Origin: Vicia villosa
Lineage: Eukaryota; Streptophyta; Magnoliopsida; Fabales; Fabaceae
Assembly (NCBI RefSeq): GCF_029867415.1
Contig: NW_026705456.1
Coordinates: 297,512 to 361,511, forward strand
DNA length: 64,000 nucleotides
Direction of reading: 5' to 3'
Below the pieces are notes generated by a model. It saw only the letters and a list, made by a program, of their open reading frames with translations. It did no database searches and was not told where the DNA came from. A program made the translations under genes and the position numbers. Positions 22,071-32,505 of this stretch are shown one piece after another; positions within the stretch are counted from its first letter, which is position 1, and every line of letters starts with the position of its first letter.

Positions 22071-23021
22071 TGTTTACGGTGATTTTCGGTAAACAACCAC
22101 TAGTCTTCCAAACTATAATAAATATGATTTGGTTACTCGCAGGATCGACTAGATTGATCCTAGGACATAGTCAAAAAGGTTGTTATTCATGATAGTTCGA
22201 ATTATGTCTATGATTGATGTGTCTCGAAATAAGAAATACTTAAACAAAGAAATAAAGATTAGCAATCACCTTGTTATACACGTAAATATAACACCAGTGA
22301 AAAGTGAGTTAAAGATAAAATATAAGACAAAACTGTAAAAGTGCAAGAATCTTAAAGTGCAGAAAAGTTAAATGCTTCGAAGATAAATGACATGAAAATA
22401 AATAGTGCAGGAATGTAAATGACCAAAAGTAAATGAAACGCAGTAATATCGAAAGATACTTGAATAAAGGAAAATACACATGTATTTAAAGTGGTGTTGG
22501 TGTCATACGTACATTTCTCAGCGAACTCTTTCTCTTAACACTTGATACTTGAGCAATATGTGAGTGATTTGTACAAAATGAACACACAGAATCCTAACAT
22601 TAAGACCCTTATTTATACTAGTTTCGACCCTAACGGTCCTACACTAATCTAATGCCACGTTGCCCGCAGAAAATCCAGGGATGCCATCTGTCTTCGTGCG
22701 GTTACATAAACTACTTCGAAATTCAAATCATCCCGCCTGAATCTCCCTTCGACGCGTGGCAACATAATCGGAGTCGAGAATGCCACGAAACCACGCTAAG
22801 CTTCAGTACTTCGCATATTTCGCAAAAACGACTAAGTCCCAAAGACTATTCTTTTCGAATTTAACTTTAGTGCTAACTATCTTTGTTCCAACTTAAACAT
22901 TATTCTCGAAGCATGGCCGTCAGTAGCCATTTTTATCTTCAAAGATGATCATCAGTAACCATCTCCTTCGAATTTCAGACCTTCGAAGGACATTCTTTCC
23001 AAACGAAATCTTCAGCTAACA
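22071..23021 (-). mobile_element. LTR of element G, 951 bp
   Basis: On the minus strand it runs from TGTTAGCTGAAG to CCGTAAACA. Primer site and gag lie on its left, and a polypurine tract plus the antisense plant-mobile-domain ORF lie on its right, so it has 3'-LTR context on one side and 5'-LTR context on the other. A TATAAATA-like box (minus strand) is at about 22610-22617. No second LTR of this family is visible in the window. Confidence 0.75.
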
Positions 23022-23033
23022 AATTGCCCCCAA
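23022..23033 (-). promoter_or_regulatory. polypurine tract, element G
   Basis: On the minus strand TTGGGGGCAATT ends exactly where the LTR begins. This marks 23022 onward as the 3' internal end of a minus-strand element. Confidence 0.65.
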
Positions 23034-23339
23034 TAAATGCATGTTTCAAAAAAACAAGAGAAATAGGCGTTTCTTGTTGTAATAAGATTTCGTTTTAGAG
23101 TTCCGAGACTATTGGTTGACGTCATAATCATTTATGACTTTGTTTCCAAAATGTCTTGTCATTTTCAAAGATGTCTACTCATAACTTACATTCCCACGTT
23201 CTGGTCTTACTTCATGATCATTACTCCTACATACTAGGAGTAAAGCTAATAACTATTCGACCGTCGTTGGATTAAATCAACGTCTGCCGCGTGTCTCTTG
23301 GCTTTTACCCAAAAGATTTGAAAGGGTTTCCGTTAAACC

Positions 23340-23347
23340 TTTAAATA
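23340..23347 (+). promoter_or_regulatory. TATA-like box for the antisense ORF
   Basis: TTTAAATA lies about 110 bp before the plus-strand ATG at 23455 and is followed by a CT-rich, leader-like stretch. It suggests a separate promoter facing against the retroelement. Confidence 0.4.
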
Positions 23348-23454
23348 CCTGAACTCATACCCTCCTATAACTTTCACCTCTATTTCCTCATTCTTTCCAC
23401 AGAAAAGAACGTCTCTGGTTACATTCAAACCCATTTCCCAAATCAAACTTACTC

Positions 23455-25008
23455 ATGGCGTCTTCCTCAAACGTTCTTCAACCAGCTTTGAAACTTCAGA
23501 AACCTACACAGATGGGGGATCAAGAATACATACCAAACCCAAATACTGCAGAAGTGCGCGCCATTTATGCCTCTCAAGTAATCATTGCCTTTGAACTTTC
23601 TGGAAAAACTCATGCCTTCATGGGTCCTTTACCAGGAGAAACTAACTCCTCTCTGAATAAATTCTTTCCTGCTTATTATAAAACTAGGCCTTTAGTTAGT
23701 AAGAACAAAATAGATGAAGATGGCCGTCCTATCTTAGCAGATCCTGATGGTGCAGAAGATACTTCGACCGTAACCCCTTCAGCCCTAGAGAAAATTAGGT
23801 TAAACTATGTAACCAATTTTGTGAAAGTTTTTAGGTCAATTCCCTTAGCAAAAGACCCTGAATTGTACTACGCCTGGCTAGCAAGAGTAGAGAAACACAA
23901 GGCTTCTTTCTGGAAACAACTGGGCATTTACGATTTAATCCAACTGTCCAAGACTGGTTTAGAGTATAACCAAACCATGTTAGTAGCATCAGTTCATTTT
24001 TGGGATGCTTCCCATAGCACTTTCCATCTTCCATGCGGAATGGTCACCCCCACTCTTTTCGACATAGCTGCTATCACGGGGCTTCGACCAACCGGAGAGA
24101 CCTTTGACCCCAATGTCATGGATACCGATACCATTAACTTTAGCGAAGCAACAGTTACTTACACTGCGTTCATTCAACAATATCATGACGAAAATAATGA
24201 GGTAGTCTCAGACGAAGAGCATGTTGCTTTCTTAGCTTTATGGCTCTCGAGATGCGTCTTCTGTTATAGGTCCATTCAGGTAGCAAAGAGGTATCTTTGT
24301 ATGGCCAATCAACTACATGTTGGGACACAACTAAACCTGAGCCAGTTAATTCTAGGGTTTCTCTATGAGAATCTAGGTGAACCAACAGACCTCATTAATA
24401 GTTATGAATCAGGATCTCTGCTCTTTGCTGGTCCTTTCTGGTTTCTGCAACTGTGGCTTAATTCTACTTTCGAAGCTCACCTCCCATTTCGAGGTACTGT
24501 CAACGAAGAAGATCCAAACATCAAAAATCGAGCTGTAGAAGGAACCAGGTTGGCTTTGCTAACTCCTAAAGAAGAAACTGGGAAGCTTCGTGAATATTTT
24601 TTAGCATATGTCATGATGTTTTCTCAGTGTTATCAATTTAGCCCTTCAATGGCTCCATTCGTACAAAGGACAGTGGGTCCTGAATGGTTCACTCGAAGGT
24701 TTCCAGCAATGTCCCCAGATCAACAAACTGAATCCGTGATTATTTGGGAAGCTTTTCTTACCCCAAGGCTATTCTATCACCGTCTTCGACCCTCCAAAGG
24801 TCAATGTGTTCTTCTCTGCTACCAAGGATCCTACCAACAAAGGCCAATGTGGGTATCACTCTTTCTTTCTAGGGCTCTATCCAAGGATCCAAATTCAAAA
24901 AATTCATTCCTTGCGCGCTTGGTTGTAAAGTGTCGGCTACATCCATCTCCTCCTTTATTATCCTCAAGGTGTCCTAACATTCTTAGGTGGTCTCTAGATC
25001 ACCCATGA
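23455..25008 (+). CDS. plant mobile domain (aminotransferase-like) protein carried antisense in a retroelement
   Basis: A 517-residue frame in the antisense orientation between the (missing) pol and the 3' LTR of element G. The middle has the plant mobile domain hallmark: a Trp-rich helix (ELYYAWLARVEKHKASFWKQLGI), then the FHLPCGMVTPTLFDIAAITGLR stretch, then a C-terminal helical region. Such extra antisense ORFs are known in plant Ty3/gypsy elements of the Tat group (from memory); their role is unclear. From about position 24770 the frame becomes atypical, and another frame reads more protein-like, so a frameshift is likely near there and the last 80 residues or so may be spurious. Its own TATA-like box and leader suggest independent expression. 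It could also be a host gene fragment captured by the element. Confidence 0.75.
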   Translation: MASSSNVLQPALKLQKPTQMGDQEYIPNPNTAEVRAIYASQVIIAFELSGKTHAFMGPLPGETNSSLNKFFPAYYKTRPLVSKNKIDEDGRPILADPDGAEDTSTVTPSALEKIRLNYVTNFVKVFRSIPLAKDPELYYAWLARVEKHKASFWKQLGIYDLIQLSKTGLEYNQTMLVASVHFWDASHSTFHLPCGMVTPTLFDIAAITGLRPTGETFDPNVMDTDTINFSEATVTYTAFIQQYHDENNEVVSDEEHVAFLALWLSRCVFCYRSIQVAKRYLCMANQLHVGTQLNLSQLILGFLYENLGEPTDLINSYESGSLLFAGPFWFLQLWLNSTFEAHLPFRGTVNEEDPNIKNRAVEGTRLALLTPKEETGKLREYFLAYVMMFSQCYQFSPSMAPFVQRTVGPEWFTRRFPAMSPDQQTESVIIWEAFLTPRLFYHRLRPSKGQCVLLCYQGSYQQRPMWVSLFLSRALSKDPNSKNSFLARLVVKCRLHPSPPLLSSRCPNILRWSLDHP

Positions 25009-26093
25009 TTATTCCAACTCACCTTATAGGTAGCAGGTACTTGATGCTTAAGTATAAGGTTGATAAGGCGGCCCTTACAAGGTTGAAGACAGATCGTCTT
25101 ATGATAATGTTGTATGAATATGAGACGTCTATCACGAGATACCCGACCTTGATCTTTTTTTCTCGCTAGAGGACCCTACCAACAAACCTTGGAACTTTCG
25201 GAGGTTGTCTGGATCCAAACAATGCTTCTCAAATACATCCTAATATAGGACATGTATTGAGCTCCCTGAATTAATCAATACTCGTTTTATATCTCAATCG
25301 TCATATTATCAAATCATTAAGACGACTTTTATTAAGGGTGAATGTGGCCCAAGTTAACTTTACTGGGTCACACGGTGAGTGCCAAGTGTACTTGATAAAA
25401 GTGCAATAGTGGGAGAGATTCTACTCACGTAGGGATTATGAGAGATTATATGTGCTTTCCTTTGGGAAATTAGTTAAAGATCACCGTGAATCATGAGGTA
25501 GGGATATTTATAAGAGTTTCCATGGATTTGATTTAGTCCAATAACCAATTCTTCCTCTTTTTGGGGATTGTTGGACAATATGGGTAGCAATTTCCTCCTT
25601 TATTGGAGAAGCGGTTTCTCCATGATCCGATCAAGACTATTAGTCTCTTTTTCACATCTATCAGATCATGTACAATATAAAATAGATAAGTGTTACTATG
25701 TTCGAGTCGGACGGCCAAGCCCGCTTCCAGCGTCTAGACTCGGCTTGAGCAACCATGTCCAATTCGAACAATCAAACTCACTTTAAGCGCCGTCAAGATT
25801 ATTGTACTTGATTTTGATCACTTTATTATGACCCGTCTCTTTTAGACCCAATAAAATTATCATAGGCCAAGTATATACGTTGGTTTGGTAATAAATTTTA
25901 TTGTAAAGTAAATGTCATTTTTGATTTCACAACTTTACTATATTCCTGTAGATAAAAATTATGAAAATTTAACTATTGAAGTTTTTATTTTTATTTTTTA
26001 AAAAAATGTTTTGGGATAAGGATAAATAGAGGGGTTTTTTAGTCTTTCGTGGTTGACACGCCAGCAGCAACAACGTAGAAACAACCGCGGAAT
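25009..26093. other. unassigned sequence and MSRA promoter
   Basis: I recognise no gene. 25009-25860 looks like decayed mobile DNA with several stops in every frame. About 25870-26093 is A/T-rich and is the presumed promoter and 5' leader of the MSRA gene. Confidence 0.5.
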
Positions 26094-27834
26094 ATGAGCT
26101 TACGGATCAAGGAAAGCGCCATCTTTCGTGAACAACAAGAAAACAACCCTTGTTTTACTTTCCTGTCGTTATTACCGAATCTTTCAATTTATTCACCTCT
26201 CTTTCCCCTTCTTCATCTTCCTTCTCACTCCTCTCAATCACCATTCAATCTTCTCCAATTCTTTCTTCCACCACTTGGTAAGTCTAAATTCTATTTGCTT
26301 CTCTCGATACAATTTTTTTTTTTGAGATTCCTATCGATTAAATTTCTGTATTTTTTTTGTATAGTTTGATTTGAATAACTTGTTGCTACTAAACTTTGGA
26401 TATAGTCCTCACTTAGTTTCAAAATAAGAGAGAATTACAATTCAGAAACTAAATTGATAAATTGTATAATAGGACCGTAAAATTCGTCGCCTTTAAATTG
26501 TATTTAAATAGGCCTCATAAATCTTAGTCAGTATTAAAACGTGATTAAATATGTTCTCTAATTGACTAACCGACTAACCGACTAATCTACACAGGACTTT
26601 CAAAAAATTTAAAACGACTATGTTGATCACGTTTAGTTTAGATCAATATGGTAGACAAAATGTCTGGAGTTTGAATTAAATTAAAAGCTTGATAAATGAA
26701 ATTTGTATTCATGTACCAAATTATTCGCAACCCTAAGGGTTGGCGCGGCCTATTGGTGAGGCTTGGGTACTAAGAAGACGGTGGGATTGGTCCTTTAGAT
26801 TAGTCGGTCTCAAGTGGCAAATCAAGTTTTGAAAAAAATTGTATTTATTCATGTAGTTTCTAAGATATGTATAGGATATAGGAATTTTGAGTGCATCACT
26901 GTTGTTCAACGATATAGTACAAATTGTGTGTTTTCAAATAGCGGCTATAAAGCGTAACAGATTTGAACAAACCGTTATTTTTCACAATTTGTTATTGACA
27001 ACACTGACTTGTATAAAAAGCAATTGTTTATTTTTATGATAGGTGTCTGTAACTCTGCAGCTCACAGTATCTGTTTTACACCATTCATTTGCAGAAAAAA
27101 ACAGCAGAGTCAATATTGCTGTCAACAATCACTCCATGTACTGGCTGAGCAGGCTTTGGTTTGGAAGCACCACAAGGGCAACAGAGAATATGGATTCATC
27201 AATTGCTCAAGGACCAGATGATGACAGGCCAGCATCAGCTCAACAGTTTGCCCAGTTTGGCGCTGGCTGCTTCTGGAGCGTCGAGCTCGCCTTCCAGAGG
27301 CTGCCTGGAGTGACCAAGACCGAGGTTGGTTATAGCCAGGGACTTTTGCATAATCCAAGCTACGGAGATGTGTGTTCCGGAACCACAAGACACTCGGAGG
27401 TTGTCAGAGTCCACTATGATCCCAAAGAATGTAGCTACGAGTCTCTGCTCGACGCGTTCTGGGCTAGACACGATCCTACCACACCAAATCGACAGGTATA
27501 TATCACATTCGTTATTTAATTTAATTGGTCTGGTTATCTATCTGATAACGTATCTGATACCTTTATCGTGTCCGTGCTTCAGGGGAATGATGTGGGAACA
27601 CAATACAGGTCTGGAATATACTATTACACTCCTGAGCAAGAGAAAGCGGCGCGAGAGTCGTTGGAACAACAACAGAAGAAGTTAAACAGGAAGATTGTTA
27701 CTGAGATTCTTCCTGCTAAAAAGTTCTACAGGGCAGAAGAGTATCATCAGCAGTATCTTGAGAAAGGTGGTAGATTTGGTTTCAAGCAATCTTCTTCTAA
27801 GGGATGTAATGACCCTATTCGATGCTATGGTTGA
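26094..27834 (+). CDS. MSRA: peptide methionine sulfoxide reductase A, plastid type, three exons
   Basis: Reduces methionine-S-sulfoxide in proteins back to methionine, protecting against oxidative damage. Exons are 26094-26277 (donor G|GTAAGT), 27095-27495 (acceptor TTTGCAG, donor CAG|GTATAT) and 27583-27834 (acceptor CTTCAG), 278 residues. The 27094 acceptor keeps frame with exon 1; the alternative AG at 27060 does not. The catalytic motif FGAGCFW places the reactive Cys at residue 120; [17 protein letters not shown] and [10 protein letters not shown] are family motifs; the C-terminal CNDPIRCYG supplies the recycling cysteines. Exon 1 is hydrophobic and Ser/Pro-rich with few acidic residues after the start, fitting a plastid transit peptide, and the IAQGPDDD stretch resembles plastid MSRA4. 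Unusual: the usual Gly before the conserved His in the GTT-HxEVV motif is Arg (GTTRHSEVV). The start could instead be the ATG at 27136. It is the only intact host gene here. Confidence 0.9.
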
Positions 27835-28934
27835 ATTAATTATCATGAAGACTAGTTCAGATGTTGGAAAATAATAGTTTTGTTGATAAGTTTTTGTTAA
27901 TATATCAATAAAACTATGTCAAACACTGCATACTCTATTTGATTTTTAAGTTGGAGATTGTCATAAATCAGTTGTATAATTGGTGTTTGTTTTTCATGTA
28001 TAGTTTTGAAATGAAGTTTTTTTAGAGTATCTTTAATGGCACTTTTTGAGTTACAGCATAATTTATTAATTAATATGTATGCATTAGAGCAAAATGAATG
28101 GATAAAATTGTATAGAACCATTCAATCAGTGGATACTATCTTGATCCACGTACTGAATGTAAATCTTTTCTTGTGGTTGCATAATACCATACGTTTCAAC
28201 TATATTAGATTAAAAGAGAGAAAATAATTGTATATTCTCTCTCTTAATTCAATGATTATTTTAGAGGATAAAAAAAATTGAGTTTGGAAGACTTTAGGGA
28301 GGGAAAACCATATTGTCTCTCTGATTAGGATTCACTGCAGTTGGGGTTTCCTGCAATTCCTGCAGTCTACTCACAAATTTTTTCACCTAAATCACTTAAA
28401 GTGTATTAAAATGTATTAAAAACATGATGTCTTTCTCTACTTAACCCCACCTATCCATACACATCATCATAATGAAGAAATTAGGCCTACTCTTGTCCAA
28501 ACCATTAAATTATCTAGGATATTCATTGTTGTTTTCTTATTATAATTTGTCAATTGCACAATCAAATGAAAAAGAAATAGTAAGAATATAATTTTCCAAT
28601 ATTGTAAACTGTATTTGGATATTTTAAAATGAACCAGAGTGGAGTCTAATGGAACAAAATGAAAATAGAGTACTTGATTCCATTATTTAAATATTTTAAG
28701 ACAGAATCAAGTCATTTTGCCATTCTTTCCGAAAGGTAAAAAAACATGTTGGGATGTAATAATAGAATGGAATGGAATAGATACCATTTCATTCCACTCT
28801 TCTCAAACCAAATAATAGAAATTTATCCCTTCTATTCCATACTACTTCATTCTAATGTTTTTCATTAATAAATAAATTTTTAGTGGTCCTCTGAATTTGC
28901 TCTGTCAATGTTTTCATAGTTGATCTATCCTTTT
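27835..28934. other. MSRA 3' flank, no gene
   Basis: A/T-rich sequence without a credible ORF. Part of it (about 28475-28740) recurs in decayed form at 57950-58200. 28600-28860 contains clustered ATTCCA/TGGAAT words in both orientations and may be an old miniature transposon, but I see no clean terminal repeats. Confidence 0.55.
27908..27913 (+). terminator. candidate polyadenylation signal of MSRA
   Basis: AATAAA lies 74 bp after the stop codon in an A/T-rich stretch. Confidence 0.45.
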
Positions 28935-29713
28935 GAATATTAGAGAGTGTTCATCTTCATTTGAATCTTCTGATTCTTCTTCTTCAGCTTAAAAAGCTTT
29001 TGTCTTTTCAGACCTAGACTTCATATCCTTAGACAACTTGAAAGTAGTTACCATTGGTATGCATTTCAGACTTCTGATAATTATCTTGTCATGATCTACA
29101 GTAGAATATCCTTTGTTCAGAAACTTAAGTCTTGCAACAAGCATCTGGAATCTTGAAAACATAGTTTCAATAGATTCATCGTCTTCCATTATGAAAGCTT
29201 CATATTTCTATATTAGGGTTAGAGCCTTAGTCTCCTTAACTTGAGCATTGCCTTCATGAGTCATCTGAAGAGAATAAAAAATAGATTTGCAGTCTCTTTA
29301 TATGTGATCTTCTCATACTCAGTGTGGAAAATAGCAGCTATTAGAATAGATCTAACCTTGAAGTGATTTTTGTAAGCCTTCTTCTAATCGTCTGACATTG
29401 CACTTCTTGCAATTTTGGTACCTTTATCATCTACTAGATAACTGTAGCCATCAACTACTAGATCCCATAGATCAAAATCAAAAGCCATAAAGTAAGTTTC
29501 AATTTTGTCCTTCCAATAGTCAAAATTTTCTCCATCAAACATGGGAGGTTTTTAACTATATTGATCTCTATCCTTAATATCAATGACGACAGTTTTCGCA
29601 GCAGTTTTCACAGTCATTGTTTTTCACACAGTCTGGATCGGTACTGAATACTGTTAAGTGCCTGATAAAAATTCAAACTTTTTATCACTTAGAACTGGAG
29701 CTCTGATGCCAAC
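28935..29713 (-). pseudogene. Ty1/copia gag fragment (element D)
   Basis: Minus-strand gag of a Maximus/SIRE-type element, recognisable by MEDDESIETMFSRFQMLVARLKFLNKGY and IIIRSLKC, which align by eye with gag of element B (55343-55909). It is interrupted by stops and truncated at 28935, where gene flank begins. On the right, the primer site (minus-strand TTGGCATCAGAGCTC, complementary to initiator tRNA-Met) adjoins the LTR at 29714. Confidence 0.75.
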
Positions 29714-30881
29714 TGAAGGTGTGAAAAAAACTAGAAAGGGGGTTTGAATAGGTTTTTAAAAACAACTTTTCTCTAATAAAATCCCCTTCAAAAACTTTAC
29801 TATTGATAATAAAGAAATATATACAAGAAGGAAAGAACAATGTATGTTTATACTAGTGCACTTGAAAATTATCAAGTTAATCTAGTCCGCCCGCCAAGGT
29901 GATTTTGCCTTATCAAACAAGGTCTTAATCCAATAATCTCAATATTATTACAATGCAAAAGCTAACCGCGAGTGACTAACTTACAAACTCTAAGACATAC
30001 TAATCTTAGACTTGTCAAGGATTCTAGCCAACTGGTCCCTTAAGGCACAATCAAACAATAGTTTGAAAAAGGTTTGTTTGTAATGAGTATGCTTCTACAC
30101 AAGCTAATAGTAAAAATTATTTTTAGAATATGGACTACAGAGAGTAAGGGAGCTTATGAACAGTCTTTCAAGAACGTGTGAATTAGCAACCTTTTCCTTT
30201 GGTCTTCAAGTTTATTTATAGCCAAATAAATAATATATCCGTTAGAGGGTATTTTTGGAATTTCTAGAAAGCTGGTAGCTTGAATAACGTGGGAGACAAG
30301 ATAGTACAATGTGTCCGTCCTTTTTTGGTAGTGGAGCGAAACATTCGTTTGTACCATGTATTGTGTACCACGTGAATGTTGTCTAGTAATCTTCTTGGAC
30401 TTCAATGGCTTCTGATGAACATGAGTTAGAAGAAAGAAATAATCCTTGGGTCATCAGAACTTCAAGTCTTCAAAGTCTTCAGAACTTCATCTTCGGAGTC
30501 TTTAGCACTTGGTATTCAATACCCTTTATCTTCAAAAACATAACTCTTCAGCATCTGGACTGTTCTTCAGTACTTCTATCTTCAGATCTTCAGAACTTCT
30601 GTCTTCAGATCTTTAGAACTTGGTTTCTTTGATAGCGTATCAGAGTCACAACTTCAGAGCCTTCTGAAGTCGTTTGCTATTATTCATCAGAACTTGCGTA
30701 GAGTAGAAGCGAAACTTGGTTTCCTCTGATGATTTGGCAGTGCCTTTCATCAGATTCAGAATCTGTTTGTTAGATGCTCAAAATAACAAACATTAGAGTA
30801 CTAAAAAATTTCATACAGACATACTCATTGTTATCATCAAAACTCATAGGTATTATTGTAGAACTAAATCTTGTTCTAACA
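29714..30881 (-). mobile_element. LTR of copia element D, 1,168 bp
   Basis: Plus-strand ends are TGAAGGTGTG and TTCTAACA. Left: primer site and gag. Right: polypurine tract and 3' internal sequence. It is thus shared between two copies of the same family in tandem order. It is related to the LTR of element C (31786-32505 plus 43076-43565). The 30460-30640 stretch has repeated CTTCAGA words. Confidence 0.8.
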
Positions 30882-31785
30882 ATATCCCCCTTTTTTATGA
30901 TGATAAAACTATGTATTTTTATGACACAATTTTGTATATAATCAGAAAAAGTTTCACAAATAAGAAAGGTAAGGAATACTTATCCTTTATATGAGAAACT
31001 CCCCCTGAATTTAAGACTTGGTAAAGATCAAATATCCTGATTTTGAACCGTTTGGGTAACTCCCCTTGATTGCAATAGATAAGATATTGAGATCTTGAGA
31101 GTCTTGATTCTTGATACCGATCATTCCAAATGAGATCTTAAAATATCATAGCCAATAGTAGTCTAATTCCTGTCTCTTCAGAGCCTAATTGTGAACTTAA
31201 TCTTCTCATATTCTGATTCCAAAAGTTAGACAAATAGCTTGTTTAACACTTTCAAATTCTGATTCCAAACAGAGTTCATGATACTTGAAAAAGAAAATAA
31301 TTCTAACAGAAACAAAAGTTTATATTGTTAGAATGTAAGCAGCCTATTTCAGAGAATTCATTTTTGAAATCAAAATATTACTTCAGTTGTTAATCCCTTT
31401 TTTGTCGTAATCAAACAGGTAATTATGTGTGAAAAACATAAAAACATAAGTAAAAACGAAAAAAAGAAGTAAAATATGAAAATAAGACACTTATATTAAA
31501 TAAAAAAGCCTATCATCAGATAGAACAAAAAGAGAAGAAAAAAATGAAACAGACATAAGCCTAAGGTTCAACGCAAAAGGAAAAAACAAATCCTAAGAGT
31601 CTAGGGTCCAAAAGAGGATGATGTTGATAGCTTGGCCAGAATCTGCTCAAGCATGGTCTGAACAGATTCATTAACAACCTTTTTTTTATTAATGCTCTCC
31701 TTTAAGACTTTTTTCTCTTCTCTGATCACAGAAACTGCTTGATCCAGACGCAAGATAGCAGGATCAGAAGATGAGACAACCAAAG
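30882..31785 (-). mobile_element. copia D, 3' internal region
   Basis: Begins on the minus-strand side with the purine tract (AAAAAAGGGGGATAT) typical of SIRE/Maximus elements, and aligns by eye with 43566-43860 of element C. It holds a short coiled-coil ORF (31601-31783). It is cut at 31785 by the LTR of element C. Confidence 0.72.
31601..31783 (-). pseudogene. C-terminal end of an extra ORF downstream of RNase H (copia D)
   Basis: 60 residues, Lys/Glu/Val-rich coiled coil ending MLEQILAKLSTSSS. A similar ending (LLAVLASKLS) lies after the ORF at 46157-46516 in element B. It may be part of the additional 3' ORF known from Sirevirus elements. Its N-terminus is lost at the LTR junction. Confidence 0.4.
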
Positions 31786-32505
31786 TGAAGGTGTGAAAAA
31801 CATTAGAAAGGAGGGGTTTGAATAAGGTTTTTAAAACACAAAGCTTTTTATAAAAACATTACCCTTTCTTGAAACTACAAGTTCTTTACTATGGATAATA
31901 ACACAAAGATGCAAGAAGGAAAGAACTCGATATTTTTATACTGGTTCACTTGAGAAATCTCAAGCTAATCCAATCCACCCTTCTGAGGTGATTTTGCCTC
32001 TTTCAAGCGAGGATTTAATCCACTATAACCGAATCGATTACAATTGCAAAAGCCAACAGCCGGTGACTAACATTTTCATAGACAACCCCTGTGACTAACG
32101 ACCTGCATAGATAAACTTTGTGACTAACACCTGCACAGGTACCCCCTGTGACTAACAACCTCTAAGACTCTCTAGTCCTAGACTTCTTGAGAGAGCTGAC
32201 CTTCACTCGGTCTCTCAAGGAACGATCAAACATCCTTTGATCACAGGTTTGTTTATAATATAAGTGCTTCTACACAATCAGGATGTAAACTCTCCTTTTC
32301 AAATCTTAGACTAAAATAAAAATGAAGCTATTAACAATCTATACAGAGTGAGTGTTTTTGTTGAAGTTTCTTTCTTTGAGTCTCCAAGCACTTTTATAGC
32401 CAATAGAGAAATATAATCGTTGGAGGGTAAATAGTATGCAACTTCCGTCCTTTTCTTAGAGTGGAGCGAAACATTCGTCTATATCTTGTACTTCTGTACT
32501 ATAGT
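31786..32505 (-). mobile_element. LTR of copia element C, left part
   Basis: Starts TGAAGGTGTG like the LTR of D and continues to 32505, where element X is inserted; it resumes at 43076. A short repeat with GTGACTAAC (four or five copies) is at 32056-32165. The primer site is absent at 31785, so this is C's 3' LTR abutting D sequence, consistent with C having inserted into D. Confidence 0.75.
32056..32165. repeat. short tandem repeat with GTGACTAAC
   Basis: Four to five imperfect copies of a unit of about 25-30 bp containing GTGACTAAC and CCTGCA(T/C)A. It is absent from the otherwise related LTR of D, so it expanded after the two LTRs diverged. Confidence 0.7.

Noticed and set aside
25009..25860. 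Further exon of the mobile-domain ORF or a host gene
   Set aside because: Stops in all frames and no conserved motifs or convincing splice sites.
27061..27094. Alternative MSRA exon 2 start after the AG at 27060
   Set aside because: It does not keep frame with exon 1, while the acceptor ending at 27094 does.
28600..28860. Miniature inverted-repeat transposon
   Set aside because: ATTCCA/TGGAAT words occur in both orientations, but no terminal inverted repeats or target duplication could be fixed.
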